Assembly: GCA_945900785.1 (NCBI GenBank)
Contig: CAMDJM010000010.1
Coordinates: forward strand, 1-64,000
From: Akkermansia muciniphila
GTDB taxonomy: Bacteria > Verrucomicrobiota > Verrucomicrobiia > Verrucomicrobiales > V1-33
Length of the DNA stretch: 64,000 nt
Reading direction: 5' to 3'
Part shown: piece after piece, positions 16,643 to 24,911 of the stretch
Position numbering within the stretch: position 1 is the stretch's first letter
How the letters are laid out: each line of letters begins with the position of its first letter
Made by a program: the position numbers and the translations under genes
The notes under the pieces: model-generated
The model's database searches: none
What the model was told of the DNA's origin: nothing
The model's input: only the letters and a program-made list of their open reading frames with translations

Positions 16643-17592
16643 TGTCCTCACCCACCGCCATGTCCCAATCCTCTCCCCGCTGGATGCGCCAGGTATTGCT
16701 GGCTGCTGGTATCTATAATGTGTTGTGGGGAGGATTCGCCGTCCTGTTCCCTGGAGCCATTTTCCATTGGCTGCAGATGCCGCCGCCCAATTATCCGCAA
16801 TTTTGGCAATGCATCGGCATGATCGTGGGCGTCTATGGAGTGGGTTACGCCATCGCGGCCTCGGATCCAGTGCGGCATTGGCCCATCGTGCTCGTGGGAT
16901 TTTTAGGCAAGGTTCTCGGACCACTAGGCATGGTGCAGGCCCTCTGGACGGGGCAACTGCCCTGGGGATTTGCTTTAAACTGTGTCACGAACGATCTGAT
17001 CTGGTGGGTGCCCTTCGGCTTTATCCTGAAGCACGTCTGGGACCAGCATCAGCAGGACACTCCGGAGGATACCCTTCCTGAAGAAGATGTGCTTTTGGCA
17101 GAATCGGTCACCAACACCGGCCTGAGCCTCGCAGAACTCTCCGAGGTTCAACCCGTGCTGCTGGTTTTTCTGCGCCACTCCGGCTGTCTCTTTTGCCGTG
17201 AAGCTCTGGCGGATCTCTCGGCGGCCCGGGAGGCGATTACAAATAACGGAACCAGGATGGCCCTCGTTCACATGGGCACCGCCAGCGCCTTTGAAGCCTT
17301 CACGGCCCAGTATGGCCTCAGCGATGTGCCCGCCCTGGCTGATCCATCCCGCCGGCTTTACCGGGGGTTGGGATTGAAGCGGGCCCGGCTCTCCCAGATG
17401 TTGGGCTGGCGGGTCTGGTGGCGCGGCCTTCACTCGTTCCTTGCCGGCCATCACCCGGGCGCACTGGATGGGGATGCTACGCAAATGCCCGGCGTCTTTC
17501 TCATCCATCACGGACGCGTAGTGCGCCATTTCCGCCCAAGTCATGCCGCAGAACGGCCAGATTATATAGCCCTCAGCCAAAAACCAGCCTGA
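16642..17592 (+). CDS. Membrane protein fused to an AhpC/thioredoxin-fold redox domain
   Basis: This 316-aa protein has an N-terminal half (about 15-135) with four hydrophobic segments (VLLAAGIYNVLWGGFAVLF, CIGMIVGVYGVGYAIAA, PIVLVGFLGKVLGPLGM, WGFALNCVTNDLIWW). Its C-terminal half is a thioredoxin-fold domain of the AhpC/TSA-like antioxidant type, with the CxxC motif SGCLFCRE after the strand VLLVFLRH and the later MPGVFLIHHGRVV strand. Membrane tethering of a cytosolic or periplasmic thiol oxidoreductase is inferred. It is coupled to the DUF2805 gene by a stop/start overlap. Substrate is unknown. Confidence 0.75.
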   Translation: MSSPTAMSQSSPRWMRQVLLAAGIYNVLWGGFAVLFPGAIFHWLQMPPPNYPQFWQCIGMIVGVYGVGYAIAASDPVRHWPIVLVGFLGKVLGPLGMVQALWTGQLPWGFALNCVTNDLIWWVPFGFILKHVWDQHQQDTPEDTLPEEDVLLAESVTNTGLSLAELSEVQPVLLVFLRHSGCLFCREALADLSAAREAITNNGTRMALVHMGTASAFEAFTAQYGLSDVPALADPSRRLYRGLGLKRARLSQMLGWRVWWRGLHSFLAGHHPGALDGDATQMPGVFLIHHGRVVRHFRPSHAAERPDYIALSQKPA

Positions 17593-17626
17593 GCGCCCAT
17601 CGCTTATCACCAATTCCGGTAACCGC

Positions 17627-18073
17627 TCAGGCTTTGCTGTCCGCTTGAGGATTTTGCTTTAGCCAGAGCAGGGCCATGGACAGGGTGCGGAACACCTTCA
17701 CTCTCATGCAGGCATCATCCAACGCTATTTGCACCCTCCGGCACATTCCGAACATCAAATCTCCTCGTGCCACCATCAGATATGAGGGGCGGCTGGTTCC
17801 AGCGCCCCGGATCAAGCGGAACCCAAAAGTGGCAGCATCCTCCAGGGAGGAATGACATGAGATCACTCCAGAAAAATCGAGTAGATGAGTCGTTCCCTCC
17901 AGTTTGGCGCAAACTTCAGCCAAAGCATTCCACCCCACTTCTTCCAGGGCACCACTGATCGACAGGCCTGCAATTCCATCCTCCGGCTTGGCGATAGGCC
18001 TGATAATCAAGGGTGAAGGCGAATGGTTGGCAAATGGGGTGGTGCCAGAACATGAGGGGGGTAGTTCAGTCAT
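17627..18073 (-). CDS. STAS/SpoIIAA-like domain protein
   Basis: This 148-aa soluble protein has a central THLLDFSGVISCHSSLEDAATFG, resembling the strand-loop-helix that carries the phosphorylatable Ser in STAS proteins. It continues with SYLMVARGDLMFGMCRRVQIAL and ends VKVFRTLSMALLWLKQN, a pattern frequent in SpoIIAA-like single-domain proteins. It is transcribed divergently from the TetR-family gene across a 110-base AT-rich intergenic region containing a palindrome. It may regulate or be regulated with that gene. Its partner is unknown and the fold assignment is by eye. Confidence 0.6.
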   Translation of the reverse strand: MTELPPSCSGTTPFANHSPSPLIIRPIAKPEDGIAGLSISGALEEVGWNALAEVCAKLEGTTHLLDFSGVISCHSSLEDAATFGFRLIRGAGTSRPSYLMVARGDLMFGMCRRVQIALDDACMRVKVFRTLSMALLWLKQNPQADSKA

Positions 18074-18110
18074 ACAAAAAAACAGTTTTATTGGTGATTT
18101 GTAACAAGCC

Positions 18111-18126
18111 TTTACACTAATGTAAA
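18111..18126. promoter_or_regulatory. Palindromic operator candidate TTTACA-N4-TGTAAA
   Basis: A perfect 6-bp inverted repeat with a 4-base spacer lies midway between the divergent STAS-like and TetR genes, in the most AT-rich DNA of the area. Such short dyads are typical binding sites for TetR-family dimers, so autoregulation plus control of the divergent gene is likely. Confidence 0.6.
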
Positions 18127-18151
18127 TTCAAGCGGCAATTCAAATATCTTT

Positions 18152-18179
18152 TTGACGAAGTGTGAAATGTTGATACTTT
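18152..18179 (+). promoter_or_regulatory. Possible promoter of the TetR gene (leaderless geometry)
   Basis: TTGACG (18152-18157) and TACTTT (18174-18179) are spaced by 16 bases. The -10-like element ends only five bases before the ATG at 18185, so transcription would begin at or next to the start codon, giving a leaderless mRNA. There is no Shine-Dalgarno sequence. Confidence 0.4.
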
Positions 18180-18184
18180 ACCGT

Positions 18185-19018
18185 ATGAGTAAAAAAGAAC
18201 GCTTGGACGCCAGCGCGAGGCATGTCCTGACCAAGGAGGGTTTGGCTGGATTTACCATGGAGCGCCTGGCGGAAGCAGCAGGAGTTTCCCGGCCCACGGC
18301 GTATCAATATTTTAATTCCCGGGAAGGAGCCCTGGCCTCGACGGCCGCCCAGACCTTGGCCCTTTGCCGCGACTTGTATGAAGGGGCCCGCAGCTTCGAT
18401 GGCGATGCCCGCGGGAAAACCTTTGCCTATCTTACGGCCTACGAAATCCTCGCGCGGTGTGAGCCGGAACACATGGAAATCCTGGAACTCCTGGGCCTGC
18501 CAAGCATCCGGGACAGCCTGCAGGAAACGCAGCGCCTCACCTTGCGCGCGCAGCTGGTGGAGTATACGGGATACCTCACGGAGCTGGTGAAGTCGGCCTG
18601 CCTTTCCGGGGACTTGAAGCTGCCGGAATCCTGCACGGTGGAGTCAGTGGTGTTTCACAGCCTGAATTTCTGCCGGGGAAACGGCCTGACGATCGCCCGC
18701 CGCCGCCTGCTGTTCTCCATGTATGGTGGTGAGGCACCTTGGGAAGAGGCCCAGCGTGCCCTGTTTTATTACTGGAGCGGCATCGGATGGACGCCACTCC
18801 TGTCGAAGGAGGAAATCGCTATCCTGCATGAGCGGATCCTCAAGCAGTGCTTCCCCAGCCATTGGCTCCAGCTTAAAACCGAGGAACTGCGGCGGAATCT
18901 GAACATGCCATTGCCTGAAAAACCGGCCTATGAAATCCCGGAGCCCAGGCCAAAGCGGAAGTCCGCCAAAATGCCCCTGGAACCGGTTCTGGAAAGCCCC
19001 CCTGAGATTCCTCTCTGA
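18185..19018 (+). CDS. TetR-family transcriptional regulator
   Basis: This 277-aa protein has an N-terminal TetR helix-turn-helix: RLDASARHVLTKEGLAGFTMERLAEAAGVSR is split around the turn and followed by PTAYQYFNSREGAL. A long all-helical ligand/dimer domain follows. The C-terminal 60 residues are an unusual Pro/Lys-rich extension (PEKPAYEIPEPRPKRK) beyond the typical length of about 200. The ATG at 18185 (MSKKERL) is chosen because the HTH begins right after; an ATG at 18152 overlaps the promoter-like sequence. The probable target is the divergent STAS-like gene or its own promoter. The ligand is unknown. Confidence 0.85.
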   Translation: MSKKERLDASARHVLTKEGLAGFTMERLAEAAGVSRPTAYQYFNSREGALASTAAQTLALCRDLYEGARSFDGDARGKTFAYLTAYEILARCEPEHMEILELLGLPSIRDSLQETQRLTLRAQLVEYTGYLTELVKSACLSGDLKLPESCTVESVVFHSLNFCRGNGLTIARRRLLFSMYGGEAPWEEAQRALFYYWSGIGWTPLLSKEEIAILHERILKQCFPSHWLQLKTEELRRNLNMPLPEKPAYEIPEPRPKRKSAKMPLEPVLESPPEIPL

Positions 19019-19091
19019 AGCGGGCGATAGGATTGATGGCGGAAACCGGCGCGCCACGCTTTAGACGGGATTCAGCCTTCTGCGCCTCCGG

Positions 19092-19307
19092 TTACTCGAT
19101 TTTAAGACGGTAAAATTTCCGGGGCTGCACGGCGTCCTTGTCGGTGCCCTTGGTTTCCCCGCATGGCAGGGGGTCGGGCGGATCGCCGGTGACGGTCAGC
19201 CAGGGGCCCTGCAGGGTGCCGGACCATTCCCAGGTGTAGTAGATGCGGTCAGGGCGGTAGGGCTTGAAAAAAAGCTGGCGCACGGTGGGCGGGTTTTTCA
19301 TCGTCAT
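19092..19307 (-). CDS. Short beta-domain fragment, possible gene remnant
   Basis: About 71 codons resemble the C-terminal beta domain often found at the end of large secreted Verrucomicrobia proteins: WEWSGTLQGPWLTVTG and the terminal RKFYRLKIE. There is no signal peptide and the fold would be incomplete, so this is either a small orphan gene or the leftover tail of a larger secreted protein. The ATG at 19307 is the more plausible start; another lies at 19340. The surrounding 19019-19463 region holds nothing else recognisable. Confidence 0.35.
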   Translation of the reverse strand: MTMKNPPTVRQLFFKPYRPDRIYYTWEWSGTLQGPWLTVTGDPPDPLPCGETKGTDKDAVQPRKFYRLKIE

Positions 19308-19463
19308 CAGCACTGCGGTGTGGAAGAAAAAATACTGCAAAGGTGCAACCGTGGCAACAAGCGGAATGAGAAACCAAGCGGGTGGACGAGGTAATCTTCC
19401 GTGACCATTTTGAGTTTCACACTTTCCTGGGGCGCTTTTGTAAACTCCCCCTAATCTATTCCC

Positions 19464-21113
19464 ATGGATAAAAAATTAGCTTCCAGCGCCGCCCAACCCA
19501 AAACCCGCGTGGTCCTTGGCCTGCTCGGCATCAAACTGGACGGCATCAAACACGATGAGCGCTGGACGATGTGGCGGCCTACCCTGGGGGCGCTGCTGCA
19601 AAAGGATTGGCCGGTCGACCGCTTTGAACTGCTCTTTGAGGAGCGATACCGCCCCTTGGCAAATTTTGTCAGCAATGACATGCGCGGCTGTTCGCCGCAT
19701 ACGGAAGTCAGGGAACAGACCATCGACCTCGGGCCGAACGCCTGGAATTTTGAAAGCGTCTATGATGGACTCCTGACCTTTGTGGAAAGTTACCCCTTTG
19801 ATCCTGACAACGAGGAGTATTTCATCCACATCACCACCGGCACCCACGTGGCCCAGATCTGCCTTTTCCTCCTCACAGAAACTGGACAGCTCCCCGCCAG
19901 GCTGCTCCAGACCGGACCCGACCACCGCAGCAGCAGGGAAACCAAAGCCACCGGACGCATCGATATCATCGATCTCGACCTCTCCCGCTACGACCGGCTC
20001 GCCACCCGCTTCGCCAAGGCCCAGACGGAAGCCCGCGATCTCCTCAAGAGCGGCATCCCCACCAATAACAAATCCTTCAATTCCCTCATCGGCATGATCG
20101 AACAGGTCGCCCTGCGCTCCAGGGAACCCATTCTCCTAACCGGCCCTACCGGAGCCGGAAAAAGCCAACTGGCCCGCCGCATCTGCGAACTGCGCCGCCA
20201 ACGCTGCGGGCTGAAAGGCAGGTTCGTCGAGGTCAACTGCGCCACCCTGCGCGGTGATGCCGCCATGAGCACCCTCTTCGGCCACGTGAAGGGAGCCTTC
20301 ACGGGAGCCATGGCGGACCGTGCCGGCGTGCTGCGCGAGGCGGATGGCGGCTTGTTGTTCCTTGATGAAATCGGCGAACTGGGCCTCGACGAGCAGGCCA
20401 TGCTGCTCCGTGCCATTGAGGAAAAATCCTTCTCCCCCTATGGCTCCGACCGCCCGGTGAAGAGCGATTTCCAACTCATCGCCGGCACCAACCGTGACCT
20501 CCACGAACTCGTCCGCCAGCAAAAATTCCGCGAGGACCTCCAGGCCCGCATCAACCTCTGGACGTTCACCCTGCCCGGCCTGGCGGAGCGCCGCGAGGAC
20601 ATCGCCCCCAACCTCGACTACGAACTGGAGCGCGCCTCCAGCAAGCTCGGCCACAAAATCACCATCAACCGGGAAGCCCGGCAGGCCTTTGTGAAATTCG
20701 CCACCAGCCCGGAAGCCACCTGGCAGGGGAACTTCCGCGACCTGAACGCCGTCATGATCCGCATGGCCACCATGGCAGAAAAGGGCCGCATTACCGAAGC
20801 CCTCGTCCACTCGGAAACCGCCCTCCTCCAAGCGCACTGGAACAAGCTCTCCCGCCCGTCCGCCACGCCCGCCGCCAGCGATGATGCCGCTATCCTGACC
20901 AGCGTCCTCGGCAAAGACTACGCCGGGAAATACGACTCCTTCGACCTCGTCCAACTGGCCCACGTCGTGCGCATCTGCCGCAGCTCCCGCAGCATGGCGG
21001 AGGCTGGCCGCCGCCTCTTCGCCGTGAGCCGCGCTGCCAGGGAAAAGAGCAACGACACCGACCGTGTGAAGAAATTTCTGGCCCGGTTTGGATTAATCTG
21101 GAAGAACCTGTAA
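19464..21113 (+). CDS. rtcR: RtcR-type sigma-54-dependent activator with CARF domain
   Basis: This 549-aa protein has an N-terminal RtcR/CARF domain (about 14-180) with RWTMWRPTLGALLQ and the nucleotide-binding HITTGTHVAQI. It is followed by a sigma-54 AAA+ domain with Walker A GPTGAGKS (227-234), the sigma-54 contact loop GAFTGA (277-282) and Walker B GGLLFLDE (295-302). A C-terminal helix-turn-helix region includes SMAEAGRRLFAVSR. RtcR senses RNA damage products (2',3'-cyclic phosphate-ended oligonucleotides or tRNA fragments) and switches on rtcBA RNA repair. No rtcB or rtcA is in this window; the only gene downstream on the strand is a beta-helix protein 18 bases away. Confidence 0.9.
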   Translation: MDKKLASSAAQPKTRVVLGLLGIKLDGIKHDERWTMWRPTLGALLQKDWPVDRFELLFEERYRPLANFVSNDMRGCSPHTEVREQTIDLGPNAWNFESVYDGLLTFVESYPFDPDNEEYFIHITTGTHVAQICLFLLTETGQLPARLLQTGPDHRSSRETKATGRIDIIDLDLSRYDRLATRFAKAQTEARDLLKSGIPTNNKSFNSLIGMIEQVALRSREPILLTGPTGAGKSQLARRICELRRQRCGLKGRFVEVNCATLRGDAAMSTLFGHVKGAFTGAMADRAGVLREADGGLLFLDEIGELGLDEQAMLLRAIEEKSFSPYGSDRPVKSDFQLIAGTNRDLHELVRQQKFREDLQARINLWTFTLPGLAERREDIAPNLDYELERASSKLGHKITINREARQAFVKFATSPEATWQGNFRDLNAVMIRMATMAEKGRITEALVHSETALLQAHWNKLSRPSATPAASDDAAILTSVLGKDYAGKYDSFDLVQLAHVVRICRSSRSMAEAGRRLFAVSRAAREKSNDTDRVKKFLARFGLIWKNL

Positions 21114-21180
21114 CGCCCCCCTGCTGATTCCATGAAACTCCTTCACCACTCTCATTCTCCTGGGCCTGCACGGTCCAGGC

Positions 21181-22509
21181 ATGGCGCGGCCCGTTACGTC
21201 TGTCGAATCCCTGGCCAAAGCCGCCACCGCCGCCAAAAACGGCACGGTGATAGAGTTAGCCGCCGGCACGTGGCAACTCACTCAACCCCTGAAACTGAAG
21301 GAAGGCGTCACCCTCAAAGGGGCGGGGACCGGAAAAACCATCCTCACCAATTCCGCCACATGGCAGGGCAATCCTGCCACCCTGCCCGATCCGGAAACCG
21401 ACGCCCCGAAGTTGGACCGCACCGGCTACCTCATCCACTGTGCGGACGATGCTAAAAATATCACTATTTCCGACCTGACCCTGACTGGCCCACGGATGCA
21501 CGGTGCCATCTTCGGCTGGGCGAATGAGGGCCTGCATTTCCACGATCTTCACATCAGGGACTTCATGTTCACCGGCATCCGCACCTTCATCACCAGCAAA
21601 AGCAAAATCCACGACTGCATCTTCACCGATGCCGGACAGCGCTGGGAAAATGGCCAGTCCGGCGTCAAAGGCGGCATTACCGGTGGTGCTATCTTCGCCA
21701 TCTGGATTTCGGACACGGAAATCTGGAACAACCGGTTCCTCGTCACCAAAACCGCCCCGAACGAACATTTTTATGGCATCAAAGGCCGCGAGGGCCGGCG
21801 CCTGCACATCCACCATAACACCATCGAAGCCGGCTTCACCATCGAGTTTCCCTTCGAGGGGGATCAGGATGTGGAGATCGATCATAACATTCTGCACGCC
21901 GCCATCTCGATCCCCAAATACGCCGGTGGGCCCGTGCCTCCCAGCGGCCGCACCTTCCACATCCACCACAACTACTTTTTGGATAGTTACTCCATTGAGT
22001 TCGTGCGGAACGGGGTGGAGATCAGTCACAATCTATTCGACTTCGATTCCGCCAAAGATGGCGGCAACCTGATCTCCGCTTTTGGCGAAGTGGCCGCCAA
22101 AGGACCGGCCGTCTTCCACAACAATCTCGTCAACAACCCCGGACGGGGCGTCATCTGGATGAACGAAGCCTACGCGGGGATGGAAGTCAGAAACAATCAC
22201 ATCATCGCCCGCACCACCGCTACCCCGCGGCTGGAAGGCTTGTTCGGCTTCAATGAAACCTCGGACTTTAAATCCTTCCGCTTCACCAATAACATCATCG
22301 AATGCCGGGGCACCCCGCGCCCGCTCTTCCGCAACGATGCCAGCGGCGGTTCCCTGATCGAAAACAACCAGCTCACCAACGCCACAGATACCACCCGTTA
22401 CACCAACAAAAAATCCGGGCGGGCGGCCGGGCTCGAAGCGCCCCTGAAATTCAAGTGTGGCGTCAATAATGAACTGAGCGTGGATGGTTGGAAAACCTCC
22501 AGGAAATGA
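21181..22509 (+). CDS. Right-handed parallel beta-helix protein (polysaccharide-lyase/NosD-like), signal peptide out of frame
   Basis: The 442 codons from the ATG at 21181 encode a beta-helix of the pectate-lyase-like superfamily, beginning with SLAKAATAAKNGTVIELAAGTWQL and GVTLKGAGTGKTIL. It is rich in repeating strand-turns such as LHIHHNTIEAGF, VEIDHNILHAAI, FHIHHNYFLDSY and VEISHNLFDFD. Carbohydrate binding or cleavage outside the cytoplasm is inferred. The upstream ATG at 21132 starts MKL but reads into a wrong frame. The correct frame just after it encodes the hydrophobic TTLILLGLHGPGMA, so removing one C near 21139-21142 would give a complete signal peptide. As written, the product from 21181 lacks export. 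Confidence 0.8.
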   Translation: MARPVTSVESLAKAATAAKNGTVIELAAGTWQLTQPLKLKEGVTLKGAGTGKTILTNSATWQGNPATLPDPETDAPKLDRTGYLIHCADDAKNITISDLTLTGPRMHGAIFGWANEGLHFHDLHIRDFMFTGIRTFITSKSKIHDCIFTDAGQRWENGQSGVKGGITGGAIFAIWISDTEIWNNRFLVTKTAPNEHFYGIKGREGRRLHIHHNTIEAGFTIEFPFEGDQDVEIDHNILHAAISIPKYAGGPVPPSGRTFHIHHNYFLDSYSIEFVRNGVEISHNLFDFDSAKDGGNLISAFGEVAAKGPAVFHNNLVNNPGRGVIWMNEAYAGMEVRNNHIIARTTATPRLEGLFGFNETSDFKSFRFTNNIIECRGTPRPLFRNDASGGSLIENNQLTNATDTTRYTNKKSGRAAGLEAPLKFKCGVNNELSVDGWKTSRK

Positions 22510-22580
22510 ATAGACCAAGAAAGTGGCAGACTGTCATTGGCTAAACCGCTCAGCTTAAACAGGCCACTGACATGCCAAGG

Positions 22581-22811
22581 CTCAGACATCCTGACCTGCC
22601 TGAAGGTGAGGGCTGAACCTTGGGGAAAGGAAATGAATCGGTCGCCCTGGCCGCTTTGGAGTGCGGATTGGTTTGCCGGTCGCCCTGGCATTTGGCGGTC
22701 TCCAGGATCACTGATCCCGGAGGGATCCCAGCAGGTAGCCGCTGTCAAGCCTTACGGCTTGAATGCCGCAAATGGGTTCATCCATTTTCCCGGCAGGTAA
22801 GGATGTCTGAG
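22581..22811. mobile_element. MITE-like element with 20-bp terminal inverted repeats (copy 1)
   Basis: CTCAGACATCCTGACCTGCC (22581-22600) and its complement at 22792-22811 match at 19 of 20 positions and enclose 191 bases without a gene. The left 160 bases recur at 54585-54746 in direct orientation with few differences. They contain the small palindrome GATCCCGGAGGGATC. Defined termini, a second copy and no coding capacity fit a non-autonomous mobile element. It separates the beta-helix gene from pdhB. The rest of 22510-22890 shows nothing else. Confidence 0.75.
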
Positions 22812-22890
22812 GCTGGAACGCGGATAGTTTGCTAGGGCGCGGTAGATTTTGCATTCGCCTAAAGCCTTTCCACCAGCTCCGCCGGATGAA

Positions 22891-23865
22891 TCAGCAAATC
22901 TCCAGCACCTTGTCGACCACCTGTTGTGGATAGGGGAGCTGGATTTTTTCGAGCGGCATGGAGTAGATGGCAGGAGCATCAATGGCGCTGATGCGGAGAA
23001 CGGGGGCGTCCAGGTCGTCGAAGCATTTTTCACCGATGAGGCTGGCGATTTGGGCCCCGACACCGCAGAAGGGTTTGTTTTCCTCAACGTAGATGGCTTT
23101 GCTGGTTTTGCGCACACTGTTGAGGATGGTTTCCTCATCAAGGGGTCGGATAGAGCGGAGATCGACGACTTCGCAGTCAATGCCGTGCTCGGCGGCGAGG
23201 ATTTCAGCGGCCTTGAGGCAGGTGATGACGGCGCGGCCGTGGGCGATGAGGGAGATGTCGGAGCCTTCGCGTTTGATGTCAGCAACGCCAAGGGGGATGA
23301 CGTATTCTTCGTCAGGCACTTCCCAGGTTTCGCCATAGAGGGTGGTGTTTTCCATGACGTAGACGGGGTCGTTGTCGCGGATGGCGGCTTTCATGAGGCC
23401 CTTGGCATCGTAGGCGGTGGCAGGGCAGACGACTTTGAGGCCGGGGGTGTTGGCGATGAAATTCTCGGGGGTGTGGCTATGGGTGGCACCGACGTTGGTG
23501 CCGCCATTGGCCGGGCCGCGGATGACGATAGGGCAGTTGATCTTGCCGCCGCTCATGTAGCGGACGCTGGCGGCGTTGTTGATCATCTGGTCCCAAGCGA
23601 CGTAGGCGAAGCTCCAGAACATGAGTTCCATGACGGGACGGACGCCGAGCATGCTGGCACCAATGCCCATGCCGATGAAGCCAGCTTCGGAAATGGGGGT
23701 GTCGACGACGCGCTTGTCGCCCCATTTTTCCCACAGTCCCAAGGTGACTTTGTAGGCCCCATTGTATTGGGCCACTTCTTCCCCCATGATCACGACGTTT
23801 TCATCACGGGCCAATTCTTCATCAAGAGCTTGGCGGATGGCGGTGCGATAGTCTATAAGGGCCAT
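22891..23865 (-). CDS. pdhB: Pyruvate dehydrogenase E1 component, beta subunit
   Basis: This 324-aa protein is a standard E1-beta, with MGEEVAQYNGAYKVT near the N-terminus (thiamine diphosphate-activating Glu), VVDTPISEAGFIGMGIG, and the C-terminal transketolase domain with DLRSIRPLDEETI and YVEENKPFCGVGAQI. With E1-alpha it decarboxylates pyruvate and acetylates E2. Neither pdhA nor E2/E3 genes adjoin it here, unlike the usual operon; the upstream neighbour on this strand is a small metallopeptidase. The start is preceded by a CCTCCTCCTCCT tract and lacks a Shine-Dalgarno sequence. Confidence 0.95.
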   Translation of the reverse strand: MALIDYRTAIRQALDEELARDENVVIMGEEVAQYNGAYKVTLGLWEKWGDKRVVDTPISEAGFIGMGIGASMLGVRPVMELMFWSFAYVAWDQMINNAASVRYMSGGKINCPIVIRGPANGGTNVGATHSHTPENFIANTPGLKVVCPATAYDAKGLMKAAIRDNDPVYVMENTTLYGETWEVPDEEYVIPLGVADIKREGSDISLIAHGRAVITCLKAAEILAAEHGIDCEVVDLRSIRPLDEETILNSVRKTSKAIYVEENKPFCGVGAQIASLIGEKCFDDLDAPVLRISAIDAPAIYSMPLEKIQLPYPQQVVDKVLEIC

Positions 23866-24023
23866 AGGAGGAGGAGGGGAAGAACGGGGATCAGGGGCTG
23901 AAGGTCAGGGCAGGGTTCCGGGGCACGGCCAAGCCGGCGGATCGGAGCGTGCAACATCGCCGGGTTTTGCCCGCTGAAAACTGAAAACTTTCCCCGTTTT
24001 TCAAGTTTCACTCCCTCCCCTGC

Positions 24024-24407
24024 TCACGCAAGGCCCCGCCCTGCGACTTCATCTTCATCCAGCCCGAGATAATGGCCCAGCTCGTGCAGGAAGGTGATTT
24101 CCACCTCTTCGGCGAAAATTTCCCGGTCTTCCTCTGCCCAAGCCCAGAGATTGTCCAAAAACAGGAGAATCTGCGGGGCTTCATCCGGTCCGGCAGGGGC
24201 ACCCTCCGTCCGGCTCCTGCCGAGAAAGAGGCCCATCAATTCCTCGTCAGTCTCCTCTTCCTGCTCCGCTGACCAGGCTTCCATGGTCAGGAGCACGGCA
24301 GGGCATTCACCAGCCACCTCGCCCACCTTGACGGGCAAAGCGGCACGGGTTTTCTCCACGATGCCACTGGCAAGGCTGGTGAGTTCGGCGAGGCGCTGGG
24401 GGGACAT
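24024..24407 (-). CDS. Minimal zincin metallopeptidase (zincin_1 type)
   Basis: This 127-aa protein has the zinc-binding HELGH motif at residues 108-112 within VEITFLHELGHYLGLDEDEV, followed by the conserved acidic residues of the PF06262-like family. The preceding strand ILLFLDNLWAWAE is also typical. These small cytoplasmic proteins have uncharacterised peptidase function. The gene lies between pdhB and a degenerate HNH gene on the same strand. Confidence 0.8.
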   Translation of the reverse strand: MSPQRLAELTSLASGIVEKTRAALPVKVGEVAGECPAVLLTMEAWSAEQEEETDEELMGLFLGRSRTEGAPAGPDEAPQILLFLDNLWAWAEEDREIFAEEVEITFLHELGHYLGLDEDEVAGRGLA

Positions 24408-24527
24408 GGTGGGGGAGTTATTGGTTATTAGTTATTAGTGATCAGGGGCTCTTCCTGGAGCTTCAGACCTCCCCTCGCGAATCCGGCCCATTCGACGTTC
24501 GACGTTCCAACATTTTTCCAGTTTCCC

Positions 24528-24857
24528 TCATCCAAAAAGCTGCCGCGTATTGCGCAAACCGTCGGCCGTGACCCGGCTTTGGGTCTGGGTAGCCAGCCGG
24601 TCGAGGTAGTTTTGCCAGTGCAGCGGGCGCAGGGAGAGCACCGCGCCGCCACCGAGCAGACCCACAGTGGGATCGTGGATTTCCCAGCCGAAATCCGAGT
24701 GCCGCCGCCCGTAGTCCAAGCGGTAAATCCATGCCCCGCACTCGTCCTTGCGCCAGAGGGCTGGATCATTCCCAATGATCTCCCCCGCCTGATTCCAGAC
24801 GCGGTCGATCACCTCCCGGTCATAACCGGCGGGGGACCAATCAGTAGCGTCGTCCAT
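24528..24857 (-). CDS. Degenerate HNH-nuclease-like protein
   Basis: This 109-aa protein follows the layout of small HNH endonucleases, with VWNQAGEIIGNDPALWRKDECGAWIYRLDYG and GWEIHDPTVGLLGGG split by a short gap, then LRPLHWQNYLDR. In functional relatives the central motif reads WEIDHI; here it is WEIHDP, so the catalytic His/Asp order is swapped and the His may be lost. It is probably an inactive or repurposed fold. It sits between the zincin and the RmlC-like cupin genes, spacing 120 and 54 bases. Confidence 0.6.
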   Translation of the reverse strand: MDDATDWSPAGYDREVIDRVWNQAGEIIGNDPALWRKDECGAWIYRLDYGRRHSDFGWEIHDPTVGLLGGGAVLSLRPLHWQNYLDRLATQTQSRVTADGLRNTRQLFG

Positions 24858-24911
24858 GGGGAAATTAAAAAATTTAGAAACTTGGAAATGGGGACATTGG
24901 GAAATGGCGTG

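Noticed and set aside
19341-19463. Sigma-54 promoter near rtcR
   Set aside because: No GG-N10-GC (-24/-12) pair with proper spacing was found upstream of rtcR or of the beta-helix gene.
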